In this document: piece by piece, positions 44,787 through 55,362 of the stretch
Position numbering within the stretch: position 1 is the stretch's first letter
How the letters are laid out: each line of letters begins with the position of its first letter
Assembly (NCBI GenBank): GCA_029718625.1
Contig: CM056395.1
Coordinates: 20,052,309-20,116,308, forward strand
Source of the DNA: Synaphobranchus kaupii
Taxonomy: Eukaryota > Chordata > Actinopteri > Anguilliformes > Synaphobranchidae
Length of the DNA: 64,000 nt
Reading direction: 5' to 3'
Program-made: the position numbers and the translations under genes
The notes under the pieces: generated by a model
Database searches by the model: none
Told to the model about the DNA's origin: nothing
The model's input: only the letters and a program-made list of their open reading frames with translations

Positions 44787-47700
44787 GCACTGTGAAATTA
44801 CACTCCCTCAGATTTCACTCAGTGCTATGGACTCCTAGCTTTGTGGGCATGAGTTAGGGCCTAAAGAAGGACATTTTTCATAATTTGAATTGGGAGGTAT
44901 GTCTGCCGTTTCCACTCCTATCCTCAAGGCAACACTGCAGGTGGTCTAATGTTTTATTTTATAATATCAGAACCAGTGTGACCATCTATACTATCAATGA
45001 TTAAAGGGGCTATATGTAAGATTTATTACATGCATGAATCGCTTTCAATTGCCAATGTATGAACCGACGGTAATAGAACTTTAAAAAATGAGACTTTCTC
45101 CGTTGCGTATAAGAGCCTATGGGTTGATTTTTATGTAAAGGATTCTGGTCGGGTTTGCCGGGAAAATCATTTTGTGAATGAAGGATGTGACGTCTAAGCA
45201 CCTCTCTATGCTGCAGAAGTCACAGAACTGGCTGTAGTTCACTTAAGGCCACCGTTGTCAGTAATGTGAAGAATTTTCTGAGCCCCTTTAATTAGAAAGG
45301 CTTTACAGCGCATATCACTATCATTGTGTGGTTAAAGACAAGTGTTCACATTGTGAAACACTGATACACCAACGATATCAGGAGAAAATATTACAAACAG
45401 AGTGTAACATTACCCAGCTGCACATCAATGAATACAATTTGTTTTGCATAACATGCAACAGACACATTTATTTCAAGGTCAATCCATGTGGCTTTTAGAT
45501 GATTAACTGATATTATTAACATGCGTCTATGTAATGATTTTGTTGTTTGCGATCACTGGAATATTTGAAAAGAGGCTTCAGAAGAGTCAGTAGCTTTGCC
45601 GTGCAAGGCGGAGGGGGGGAACTTAAGGTTACAAAAGGTCTATGGGCCCTAAGTATGACTTATGACTGACCCACATACCTTGATATCCAAAACAGTGAAA
45701 CACAGCTGCATGTGAAACAGATGATAACTAAACTGTGTTTCTCCTGAAGCTTTTATGGTTTGATAGTTTTTATGTTTGGTACCCCAGAGTTTGCAGTCTG
45801 CAGTGGGGAGTCAGCAGTCCAGTACAAAGCAGCTCGACACCTTTGTCCCCCAGTGTTCTATTGTATCCGAGGTCCAGCTCTCTCAGGAGTGAGGTGGGGG
45901 ACTTCAAGACCAAGTTCACCAGGGAACACAGGGCTGGGGTGAAATCACAGAACTGCAACCTGTAGACAAGAGACAATCCCACCTGTCAAAAAATCAGCAC
46001 CTTAATGAACTCTCAATTTTCCATTGTCTGCGTATTTAAAACACTCCTGATTATTAATCGTTTTTGGCGATGTGGTCAAAATAAGTAAAGAACCTGTAGT
46101 CGCAATGGGTGCTTTTTCTTGGTCCAATTTCTCTCCATCTGTTGACTTGTTAAGTCATTGTGTCATTTGGACAATATTTTAATATTTTGTGGACCAATCC
46201 GGGACAGTTTGTGGCATTTCAAATCAGTGCGTATCTCACGTCCTTAGTGGAGAACCCGGACCCAGCCCGGACTTAATGACCATACAGTGCCCTCCACTAT
46301 TATTGGCACCCCTGGTAAAGATGAGTAAAAAGGGTTATAAAAAATTCACCATTTGGTGAATTAGCTTAATCTCACACTGAGAAAATTAGAGAAATCCTAC
46401 CTTTAATTGATGTAAATTTATTATGAGAAAAAAAAATCCCTCATCAAGAAATAATTATTTTTAACAAAACCACGTGTGCCACTGCATTGGCAGCCCTGTT
46501 ATATATAGAATAAAGTAATCATTATTTATATTTGGTCTCATATCCTTTGCATGCCATGGCTTTCTGATGTCTGTGACCCAACAACATCAAAAGACTCTTG
46601 ATATCTTATTTTCTGGTACTCTTACAAGCGATAATATAACGTCTCTGCATTTGAATGGATCTCTATGGGAATTGGGGGGTGGGACTAGATTTAGCTGTAA
46701 ATTATGCTGGAACAGTATGGAATACATGGTTAGTAAAATGGCTGTAAGTCATCAAGGGTCTGAGGTATCAAACGAGCCTCAAACCATCACGCTGCTGCCA
46801 GATATGCAGTAGATATGGATGGATCACTTTAAGGGTTGTTTCTCCTGACAAAATTTCCTATTGAACGCAATGGAAAAATAAGTCAGGAGAAGAAACCCTT
46901 CAGGTTATCCATCCATATCTACTGTATTTCTGGCAGCAGAGTGATGGTTTAAGGCTTGTTTGATACGTCACACCCTTGATGACTTAGAGCCATTTAGCCA
47001 AGCATGTGTTCCATACTGTTCCAGAGTAATTTACAGCTAAATATAGACCCACCCCCCAATTCCCATAGAGATCCATTCAAATGCAGATACGTTATATTAT
47101 CGCTTGTAAGAGTACCAGAAAATAAGATATCAAGAGTCTTTTGATGTTGTTGGGTCACAGACATAAGGAAGTCATGGCATGCAAAGGATATGCAACCAAA
47201 TATTTAAAATTATTACTTTATTCTATATATAAATTCAGGGGTGCCAATAATTGTGGCACATGTGGTTTTGTTAAAAATTATTATTTCTTGATTTTTTTTT
47301 CTCATAATAAATTTACTTCAGTTAAAGATTAGATTTTTCTCATTTTGTCAGTGTGAGATTAAGCTAATTCACTAAACGGTTAATTTTTTATAACTCTTTT
47401 TACTCATCTTTACCAGGGGTGCTAATAATAGTGGAGGGCACTGTATATGGGTCCCCCTGCTCCCTACTGTGTAGTCCCTGGCTGCATTCCAATAGTCAAA
47501 TTTCAGCAAGGAAGGATCCTTTAGATCGCATGACCTGGAAATATTTCTCGGGCAGCCATGCTAAGGACTGTTCGAATTCCATATATTGAGAAGGAAAGGA
47601 GCTTCATGATTCCTTTTAACCCCCCTTTCACTATCCTTTTCAGAAGGAAGGTAGTATTTGCGTCCCACAATGCAATGCCGCCAATGTTTACATAAGCATC

Positions 47701-50700
47701 AGAGTTTTCCGGGACCTACTGAATTAAAACAACAATGGATGAGTGCAAATCATGCCAGAAATGCCAGATATCTAAATTATTGTTATTGCTAGTATTGTTG
47801 GTTAGCATTAGCTTATAATAGGAAGTAAAAAAACAATGACACAATCAGACAATACACCAAAATTATTAAAAGGCAATCCAACGTCGCACCATGACTCAAG
47901 AGAAGGAGGTTTGAATTCCAGTTACGCTAGATTCCTCTCCTTCCATCCTTTTCTTGACCCCCATGACCTTTTCTAGTTAGGTCAAGGAAAAGTTGCAAGG
48001 AATTTTTTTGACAATCCGAATGCAGCCACAGTCTTCTATTTTTGTACAACATGGCAGCACATAACTGCACTTCCGTGGCTTCAAAACACCTTTCACAAAC
48101 CCCTGGAAAGTCAATGGATGAAGGTGTAGTCACTTTGTCCTTATTTTTTCTACAGTCTATGGTGTGTATGCAGGTTCTTGTTTGTTACCCTAGCACATGG
48201 AGCTATTTACCTGTATACATCCATGCAACTTCAACTGAAGATAACAGTGAAATATGTCATCTAGGCACACTCATCCAGAAAGAGAGGGCAACGGTACTCA
48301 CAATGCTGCCCTGGTGTGCTTGAGAACAGGCAGCAGTCTACGACATCCAGCCTGTGTCGTGTTGCACGTCTTCAAATCAAACACATCCACCTGCTTCTCT
48401 GACATCACCAGCATAAAGGCCAGTGCTGAGCAAAGATCTGGGGTAAGCTTTTTACTGGAGAGACTGTTTGAATACAGGTAACTCTGGATTTCCTTTGTGA
48501 GAGAATTGTCTTTGAGTTCGTTCAGGCAGTGGAAGAGATTGATGGTCCTCTCTGGAGATTGGCTCTTACGGATGTTTTCCTTGATGTATTTGACAGTTTC
48601 CATGACAATCTCTGAGTTGCTTCCTGTAAGTGGCAGCAGTCCTGAAAGAGCATGACTGTCCAGCGAGATTCCCAAGAGGAAGCGGAGGAATAGGTCCAGG
48701 TGTCCATTTGGACTCTGTAAGGCTTTGTCCACAGCACTCCTGTGTACCGCAGATAAGTTTATCCCACCATCTGGATTGGTATGCTTTGACATGTCCAGAT
48801 TTAATGGGTTTTCTTTATTGGTGGCATACAGGAAGTGTACAGACAAAGCGGCAAGATACTCCTGAATGCTCAGATGTACAAAGCAGAATGTTTTGTCCTC
48901 ATATGGCCCTGATTCCTCTTTGAAAATTTCAGTGTACAACCCAGAGTACTCTGCAGTTTTAGTGACATCAATGCCCGAATCTTTCAGGTCTTGCTCATAA
49001 AATATGAGATTGCTCTTTGCCAGATTTTGAAAGGCCAGCTTTCCCAGGTTAACAGTGATTTCTCTATCTTTCTCTTGCATTTCTTTTGTTTCCTTAATTT
49101 TATACTTCTGGTTCTTCATCATAATTTGAATGCCCAGGAATCGTGTGTACATTTCAGTGAGAGTCTTGGGGATTTGCCCACCCTCCGATTTGTCCAGTAG
49201 TCTCTCGAGAACAGTCGCTGAAATCCAGCAGAAGACTGGAATATGACACATGATGTGGAGGCTCATTGATGACGTTATGTGTGAGATAATTTTGCTAGCC
49301 AGTTCCTGATTAGGGAATCTCTTCCGGAAGTACTCTTCCTTCTGTGGGTCATTGAAGCCTCGCACCTCGGTTAATCTCTGGATGCATTCATGAGGGATCA
49401 GATTGGCTGCTGCTGGTCGGGAGGTGATCCAGAGGAGAGAGGAGGGAAGAAGATTTCCCTGAATGAGGTTGGTCAGCAGCATGTCCACTGATAGTGCCTC
49501 TGTTTCATCATACCATGTCTCATTGTCATCGAAATTTAAGGGGAGCCGACACTCATCCAGGCCATCAAAGATGAACAGCACGCTACTGCTGTTCAGGTCC
49601 ACTGTTTTGCACAGTTTCATCTCTGGGTGATAGTGCTGAATGAGTTCCAGCAGACTGATCTTTCTGTCCTTCATCAGATTCAGCTCTCGAAAAGGGAGAG
49701 GAAATATCAAATTAATGTCTCTGTTTGCCTTGCCTTCCACCCAGTCCAGAATGAACTTGTGCACAGAGACCGTTTTGCCGATGCCAGCTATCCCTTTGGT
49801 CAGCACAGATCTGAAATGGTCTTCTTCTCCAGGTAACGGCTGAAATATTCTGTTGCATTCAATCTGCACCTCTTCTGCAAGTGTGTTTTTGGACACGGCC
49901 TCAATGTTCCAAACCTCATGTTCGTTATTAACCTGTCCACATTCACCCTTGGTTATGAAGACTTCAGTGTAGACTTTGATGAGCAGGGCTGACCGTCCCT
50001 TCTTGGCCACACCTTCAAAAATGTGTTCATACCTTTTCCTTAGCTTAGTTTTCAGCTTGTCTTGGACTGCTCTCAAAGATGCATCTAAAATAAGGATAGA
50101 ATCAGGGTCAGTTTAGTCCAGTGTAAATAATATCCCGTAAAAAAACGGTGAAAAGACTGGCAGCCGTGTTGCTGGTCAAACCCATTTAATGAAGGGAAAG
50201 AACTTTATAAATCTTGTTTTTCTATGGGGTGGCCAATACATAATCATCTAATGCTGTTATTAAATGTGAATTTGACTGTTATTTAATAAAAATAAAAAAA
50301 ATAAAAACGTGAAATCCTATACATTTTTAGGTCATGACCCTGTGACTGAAGCAGCTGGACTAGTGTATAGCAGGCCATGACATTTAGCCAGTTTATAATT
50401 ATTTAGATATGCAGCACAGCAGATTATTATTGTTGATACAGGACACTACATGCTTTGTCTTGTGATTGAACAAAGTCTTCTGTGTGGTTATAGTAGTAGA
50501 CTGTTTTGTAATATGCCGCAACGTTCCCTGGATAGCCGTGTCTGACAAATAAGATTTATTTGTCTCCCTCAGTGCTGGAAAATTGAGTGTGTGTGTGTGT
50601 GTGTGTGAGTGTGAGTGAGTGTGTGCGTAATTTTAGTAATGGACATAAAGATTTCTGGGCAGGCTTTATTCATCACAGTCAACTATGTTGTGCAAATGTA

Positions 50701-51619
50701 CAGTAAAGACATTTTCAACTTACCATGAATGACTGCAAGTGGGGGGCAAGGCTGGCTGTCAGTAATGGCCACTGAAAAAATCCAAGGTAAAAATAGTGAG
50801 AAAAAATCTCATTTTTTTCTCATTTTTTCACTGTGAGATTAAGCTAATTCACCAAACGGTATTTTTTATTACCTTTTTACTCATCTTTACCAGGGGTGCC
50901 AATAATAGTGGAGGGCACTATATATATATATATAAAACGGATACATAACATTCAATTTTGCTCTCACTGTCTGTTTCATTCAAACAAAGATAAAAAACAG
51001 AAAGTCTTACTGCTCTCCATTCCCCCCCGCAGTGATGCAGCCTCCTCATTCAGGCCCATCTTCTCCAGGATGTACAGCGTGACCTTCACAGCGCCCTCTC
51101 TGTCATAGCGCTCCAACATTTCCTTCACAGTCGTGGTCCTGTTCAGCTTCTCTAGGTAACTCCTTGGAATGGGATTATATTCCTGTGGTGGTTCATGACT
51201 CAGATAGAAATGAAATCTCTCTAGCTGATCAATCACAAGATCATCCAGACATTCCAGGAGCAGAGAGTGAACAGTCTGGGGAAAAAAGCAATGTGAGATT
51301 ATAGTGCTAGAACAGGTCTTTTGGCCAATGAGTCTACACTTTCATATTTACTACAAGGGGACCACAGTACAGGCAACATAGTGTGCACAAGCTAAGCTGG
51401 CAGTATCCCTCATGTACGTACCGAACCACCCCTACAAGGAGCAAATACCGGAGAGCCTGTCCCCTCTGCAAGTCAGAGTAGCTAAGCACAGTCTTAGCAT
51501 CGTATCGGCCTTACTGTAAAGAGGACCTGAAACACGGGGGAAAAATGCCTTTCGCAGTGCTGCAGAAATGAGCTCCACACAGACACACACACAGATAGCA
51601 ACACTCACATGTACACACA

Positions 51620-51656
<37 letters not shown>

Positions 51657-53347
51657 GATAGACCAGAGCAGCTCACATGTGTTATGTCATATGGGACAAT
51701 GTGAGTTTCCACCGTGATGCTCTGTTTTGAAGTTGGTTCAATGAAGCCATTGCTTTTTCATTTAATTTATTTTATTTACCTTTATTTATACAAGGTAGGT
51801 TGACTGAGCACACATTCTCTTTATATAATTGCCCCCCAATTAGCCTAACCTGCATGTCTTTGAATTGCGGGAGGAAACCGGAGTACCCGGAGGAAACCCA
51901 CGCAGACACGGGGAGAACATGCAAAGTCATGCCAAGGGTGGCTGTGTCATTCCAAAAGAAACTTCTCCCACTGCTTGGCCAGAGAAAATTTTATGTGTGA
52001 TGTACATGAGAATATGTGGACTGATCAAGCAGAGACCAGAATAATTTATTTTTGGTATTACTTTTACATTTCTTTGTTTACTCCGAGTACACTAGTTTTT
52101 TTTGTTTTGTTTTCATTTTACTCTCTACTACATTTTTGTAATTTGGAAAAAGAAAACATAACAATATTTGAGTTGGCCAGTACACTCAAACAATACTGGC
52201 CTAACTAATATAATGGTAATAGTGTCTTTCATTTTTTACACCAGTGTGTAATTGGCATTCATAATTTGTAGTGTAGTGTTTATTATTTGAAGGAAAAATA
52301 TCATTTTGGGATGAGAGTGTGTGGTTTGGCTTGATTTTGACAAGGCATATATGAAGTTTTGCAGAAAGAGTTGACCGTGTGGGTTTTGTGTTTATAATTT
52401 TGAGAAATTAGTTTTAATTTCAGAAAATGTGTCTAAACAATTGAGGAAAAACTGTAAATGCCCCAAAGTATTACATACAATGCAGAAATAAACAACAAAT
52501 ATGAATGCATATGTCATCTAAATTTGAAGAATTACAGATAATTGTATGCATAATTCCTAGATACTTTACTCTGTACAAATTAACAATAACATTATTATCA
52601 CATTTACACAATGTGCACCAAGGACCACAGTTCATGTCTAAGAATAAAAAATATATAATTAGTTCTTAGCACCACAAGTATTGACACTAATTAGGCTATA
52701 CTGTATGGAGCTATGCAAACTGCCATTATTATTACCAATAGCCTTACTACACAAACATAGCATATTTAGAAAATGCACTTGCTTTCACTTTCCATGTAAT
52801 GCAGACATACTGTAAATGATGTTTTATGTACTGTTTTATGATGAAAAATGCAAAAGATTTGTTGAGAATTTAAGTAGTGGATAACATCCCCATTTTACAC
52901 ATTGTTCACACAGATACAAAATACTTGATCTTTCAGATTAACAAGCACCAAGTTAGGCAAAGTTATTTGAATGCATGTAGAAAAACATGGGTGCCAATGC
53001 TTTAGTACTATGTCTATTTGTCCCATGTGAAACATATCAGTGAAAGTTTAGTTGTAACTTACAAGTTTTTTTGTTTGTTTTTGCATATGTATAAAGAGTA
53101 TTTGCTTTGTGTATGTGAATAACTAGAATTTTTATTTTTGTTTTGAGGTTGTTCTAGTCATTTTGAAACCCACAATGCACTCTGGCTGATCTCTTGCATT
53201 TGCTACCCACAGTTCTCCGCTGCTGAGTGTTATTTTGTTCAGCGACTGATTGAATTATTACCCACTGCTGTTACACTAATCCCTACTCAGTGTCCGGCTT
53301 CTTCCTGTACTTACGGCAGGTCTCCTCTCCTCTCTTTTCCTCTCCAT
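39456..53347 (-). CDS. NLR gene 2: pyrin-like domain, FISNA-NACHT, LRR, B30.2 protein
   Basis: Tandem paralogue of gene 1 in the same orientation. Exons: 53347-53315, 51275-51011, 50771-50724, 50084-48302, 45959-45783, 44677-44504, 42024-41851, 40410-40364, 39937-39456. All are GT..AG and phase-consistent; the sum of 3183 nt gives 1060 residues plus stop. The NACHT exon is three codons shorter and the B30.2 exon five codons shorter than in gene 1. Walker A and B are intact. Its introns have gained a LINE, a palindromic Tc1-like element and other repeats. A hAT element lies 143 bp upstream of the start codon. A role in innate sensing is inferred from the family. Confidence 0.88.
40004..40064. 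repeat. (GT)n microsatellite
   Basis: About 30 GT units, ending in GAGAGAGA, in the last intron of gene 2, some 70 bp from the B30.2 exon. Confidence 0.95.
40364..40410 (-). CDS. Gene 2 exon 8: 47-nt linker
   Basis: Encodes [15 protein letters not shown] between CTGCAG and GTAAGT; same size and phase as in gene 1. Confidence 0.85.
40447..41460. mobile_element. Repeat insertion in gene 2 intron 7
   Basis: Absent from gene 1, where GAAAAATAAGAGACAGAAGTG is continuous with the exon flank. It contains ATTACTTTTAGAGTTCTGGA and GGACCCAAGCACAGAGAAAC, then A-rich stretches and TGGCTCCCCCTGGTGGA; these resemble a common fish repeat, but I could not define its class or ends. Confidence 0.45.
41697..41803 (-). 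repeat. Dispersed repeat module (also at 21911)
   Basis: Complement of GCTCTCAACCTCAGCACCRG and CCAGTTTCCCCATTGGGCTC, as at 21911-22020. Here it lies in a different intron from the gene 1 copy, so the two insertions are independent. Confidence 0.6.
41851..42024 (-). CDS. Gene 2 exon 7: LRR exon (174 nt)
   Basis: Nearly identical to the gene 1 exon 21149-21322 ([33 protein letters not shown]). Acceptor CTGCAG, donor GTAAGC. Confidence 0.9.
42375..44416 (+). mobile_element. CR1/L2-type LINE inside a gene 2 intron, antisense to the gene
   Basis: Reverse-transcriptase sequence followed by a long 3' region ending GTGCTATACAAATAAATATT and a (TTGATT)n tail. It is inserted in the intron between LRR exons; gene 1 lacks it (GCGGCAAGGAAGGTGG continues to AATCAGCCTGAT). 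Confidence 0.8.
42379..43714 (+). pseudogene. Reverse transcriptase of the intronic LINE, decayed
   Basis: First part open to 42891: [48 protein letters not shown] frameshift near 42885 precedes [19 protein letters not shown] (catalytic YADD kept). Stops follow near 43052 and 43209, and more damage occurs before the end near 43714. 5' truncated and inactive. Confidence 0.75.
44504..44677 (-). CDS. Gene 2 exon 6: LRR exon (174 nt)
   Basis: Encodes [18 protein letters not shown], then [16 protein letters not shown]. Acceptor CCACAG, donor GTGAGG. Confidence 0.9.
44721..44784. repeat. Compound (TC)n(AC)n microsatellite
   Basis: CT units followed by AC units, close to the LRR exon acceptor. Gene 1 has a pure AC tract at the same place. 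Confidence 0.9.
45783..45959 (-). CDS. Gene 2 exon 5: LRR exon (177 nt)
   Basis: Encodes [18 protein letters not shown], then [20 protein letters not shown]. Same 177-nt length and GTACCA donor as gene 1. Confidence 0.88.
46285..47443. mobile_element. Palindromic (foldback) Tc1-like element in a gene 2 intron
   Basis: Flanked by TA (46283-46284, 47444-47445). The ends are CAGTGCCCTCCACTATTATT and its complement. The two arms are inverted copies of each other for nearly the full length, meeting near 46860 around GGGTTGTTTCTCCTGAC and its complement GTCAGGAGAAGAAACCC. No transposase ORF. A partial copy of one arm lies at 14826-15073. Confidence 0.85.
47479..48028. mobile_element. Possible inverted-repeat element
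   Basis: TGGCTGCATTC at the left and GAATGCAGCCA at the right bound a segment present in the gene 2 intron and absent in gene 1. Inside are GGGTCCCACA-type and AAGGAAGG-rich pieces. No target duplication was found, so this is tentative. Confidence 0.4.
48302..50084 (-). CDS. Gene 2 exon 4: FISNA-NACHT exon (1783 nt)
   Basis: Same architecture as the gene 1 exon: [19 protein letters not shown], Walker A GIAGIGKT, Walker [25 protein letters not shown]. The first ~260 residues differ from gene 1 at roughly nine positions; differences are denser afterwards, including a 3-codon indel near the KNQKY segment. Fully open. Confidence 0.93.
50724..50771 (-). CDS. Gene 2 exon 3: 48-nt linker
   Basis: Same 16 codons and phase as gene 1 ([16 protein letters not shown]); acceptor TTTCAG, donor GTAAGT. 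Confidence 0.75.
50785..50918. mobile_element. Terminal fragment of a Tc1-like element
   Basis: Paralogous to 27659-27832; ends in GTGCCAATAATAG and TGGAGGGCAC. Confidence 0.65.
51011..51275 (-). CDS. Gene 2 exon 2: pyrin-like death-fold exon (265 nt)
   Basis: Nearly identical to the gene 1 exon ([13 protein letters not shown] against LDRFNSYLSHEPP). Acceptor CCCCAG, donor CA|GTAAGA. Confidence 0.82.
51584..51655. repeat. AC-rich microsatellite
   Basis: Interrupted ACAC tract in intron 1 of gene 2. Confidence 0.85.
51780..51960. repeat. Dispersed teleost repeat, paralogous copy
   Basis: Matches 28700-28888 (GGAGGAAACCCACGCAGAC) with a short deletion. Confidence 0.6.
51961..52454 (+). mobile_element. 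Fossil of the Tc/IS630-type family, right half
   Basis: Paralogous to 28889-29437; starts with CCCACTGCTTGGCCAGAGA and ends CAATTGAGGAAAAACTG followed by TA, close to the right terminus of copies A-D. Confidence 0.6.
53315..53347 (-). CDS. Gene 2 exon 1: 11-codon start exon
   Basis: [11 protein letters not shown], ending at GCC|GTAAGT in phase 0. The upstream sequence has GGGCGGGATT immediately before the start region. The ancestral upstream DNA is cut off by a hAT insertion starting at 53490. Confidence 0.65.
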
Positions 53348-53489
53348 TTTTTAATCCCGCCCTTCTCCCTTCTGCTTGTATTTCCTCTTTTCTCTCGTCT
53401 TCTCCCGTCCAGGGCCCCCAGTTTACTCCGCCCACACTGGCAGAGTTTGCGCATTCACACTCACTCTCCAGCATGGATGTTATGTGAAG

Positions 53490-55051
53490 CAGGCGCGGCG
53501 TCAGGAGTGGGCCTGACGGGCCTGGGCCCACCCACTTTTACTATTGGCCCACCCTAAATGACAGACAGAATCTTTTTTTTTTTCTGAATTTCTAATTTAA
53601 AATAATTCTAATTATTAAAATTAACATTTGAATCCACAATAAAGATTAAAAACGTTTTCCTATATAAAAATTTAATAGGTTAGTATCATGTATGAAGTCT
53701 GGACCAATCACGAGTCACAACAGGCGATTTTACCTTCTCTCCGTACGTCAGCACGTAATGTTATCGGGCAGGCGCCAGGCGGATGGCGGGCAGATGGTTC
53801 AGTGGAGTTAAAACTGATGCTATAGCTACAGATAAACATGGCACAACAGACGTCGCTTTTCAAGTACGTTAAAAGACTTCGAACAGAGTCGTCAGAGTCC
53901 TCGGCTGCCTCTAATATATCCTCATCACAAGTGTCTCCAGTACCGCAGCCACTGTCATCTCCACAAGCTAGCTCAGCAGCTAATCGCTTCTTAAAAGCAC
54001 TGATCACACTACCCATGACTTCATGTACAGTTGAGCGTGTGTTCTCCAGCGTTAAGAGAATAAAAAACTGCCACTAGGAGCTCTATGCTCACCACACGCC
54101 TGAACTCTCTCTGTCTGTTAACGTTTGAAAAGGATCTTACTGTAAATCTGGACTATGATGAAATCATTGACATATTCAAAAGCAAACCCCGCCGACTACT
54201 TCTATAGGGAGTAACACAGACAGATGTGAGATTAGAAACACAGATGAGACTTGTTGACAACAGCAATAAGGATTTCTTTTTTTCTTTCATTCCTCGCAGC
54301 ATTTTTTCTGTTTTTATGTTCTGGAGTGTTATAATAACACTGTTATTATGGTTTATCTAAGCGATGGCAAAATGTCGGCAGCAATGGTTTAACAAAACCT
54401 AAATAACATTGTCTAACCATTTGTTACCTTAAACTACTGAGGCTACTGGTTTTCTTGTGTTTATGTTATGAGATATTTTATTAAGAATGCCAAACGTGAA
54501 CGAAATGTGTCACTGTCAATTAGTTGAAAATAAATACGGCATCTGTAATTAAAGGATTTGGCTTTTCATGCATTTTTATTCACGACCGGACCCTCGGGTC
54601 CGTCAGACCAGTGAATAACTAACACACACACACGCAAAAATAATCACTTTTTTCTGTAAATTATGTGACTACCTCATTCATTCGTTTCACTGAGATTTTA
54701 AGTCTATTTAGTGAATACCATTTTTTTTTGAATGATCTGGCTGGATTATTATTTGATTGTAGCGGGGAAGAGAGAGAGGGAGAGAGAGAGAGAGAGCGCA
54801 TTTGGCGCATACTGGGTGAGCTACATTAACTTTTAACAGGAGAGAGCTGCACACTGCGCTGTCAAAGCTCTTCGCAACTGCTCGTGTCTCAACATTAACG
54901 GTGTATGCTTTCAGGCACTACAGTACATAGGCAATCAGGTTGGGCAGGAATAATTTTCAGCTCTATTACTGTTAGTATTAACTTCTGTAATTAAAGGCCC
55001 ATCCAAAATTACGTTGGCCCACCCATAATTGAAATCCTGGCGCCGCGCCTG
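53490..55051 (+). mobile_element. hAT transposon, internally deleted, in the 5' flank of gene 2
   Basis: Inverted ends CAGGCGCGGCGTCAGGA and TCCTGGCGCCGCGCCTG, flanked by an exact 8-bp duplication ATGTGAAG (53482-53489, 55052-55059), diagnostic of hAT. The matching position in gene 1 (about 30465) is uninterrupted, so insertion followed the gene duplication. It contains only the two ends of a transposase gene. Confidence 0.9.
53838..54207 (+). pseudogene. hAT transposase remnant (N-terminus joined to dimerisation tail)
   Basis: Starts MAQQTSLFKYVKRLRTESSE, a usual hAT N-terminus, and after a Ser-rich stretch jumps to LITLPMTSCTVERVFSSVKR, the start of the C-terminal hAT dimerisation region. 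The catalytic middle is missing. A frameshift near 54065 stops the frame at 54075-54077; the shifted frame continues (TTRLNSLCLLTF, DEIIDIFKSKPRRLLL) to TAG 54205-54207. Confidence 0.8.
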
Positions 55052-55116
55052 ATGTGAAGGAACTCATATGAATTATGTTGTTGTGTGTGTGTGCTATTTA
55101 TAGGCTCCACCAACTG

Positions 55117-55118
<2 letters not shown>

Positions 55119-55156
<38 letters not shown>
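55119..55156. repeat. (GT)n microsatellite
   Basis: About 19 GT units upstream of gene 2, beyond the hAT element. Confidence 0.9.
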
Positions 55157-55159
<3 letters not shown>

Positions 55160-55362
55160 TGCAACATGCAGTTGATAAGAAGCTCTCTGCTCCAGATATT
55201 CATCTTTCAGCGGTTACAGCATGTACCAGCAGAGATTTTATCGCATAAGGGTACATTGCATAGTGGGGGGTAGGGCAGGGGTTTTTAAGGCGGATACTGA
55301 TACCAATATTTTTTGGACAGATTTCTTTGCCAATATTTAATGGCTTTTTCATACTGTCAAAA

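Noticed and set aside
48042..48323. 93-codon plus-strand ORF in a gene 2 intron
   Set aside because: No domain, lies across a repeat edge, antisense to the gene.
53482..55059. The hAT fragment as a possible domesticated host gene
   Set aside because: The exact 8-bp duplication, intact ends, missing catalytic core and frameshift mark it as a recent deletion derivative.
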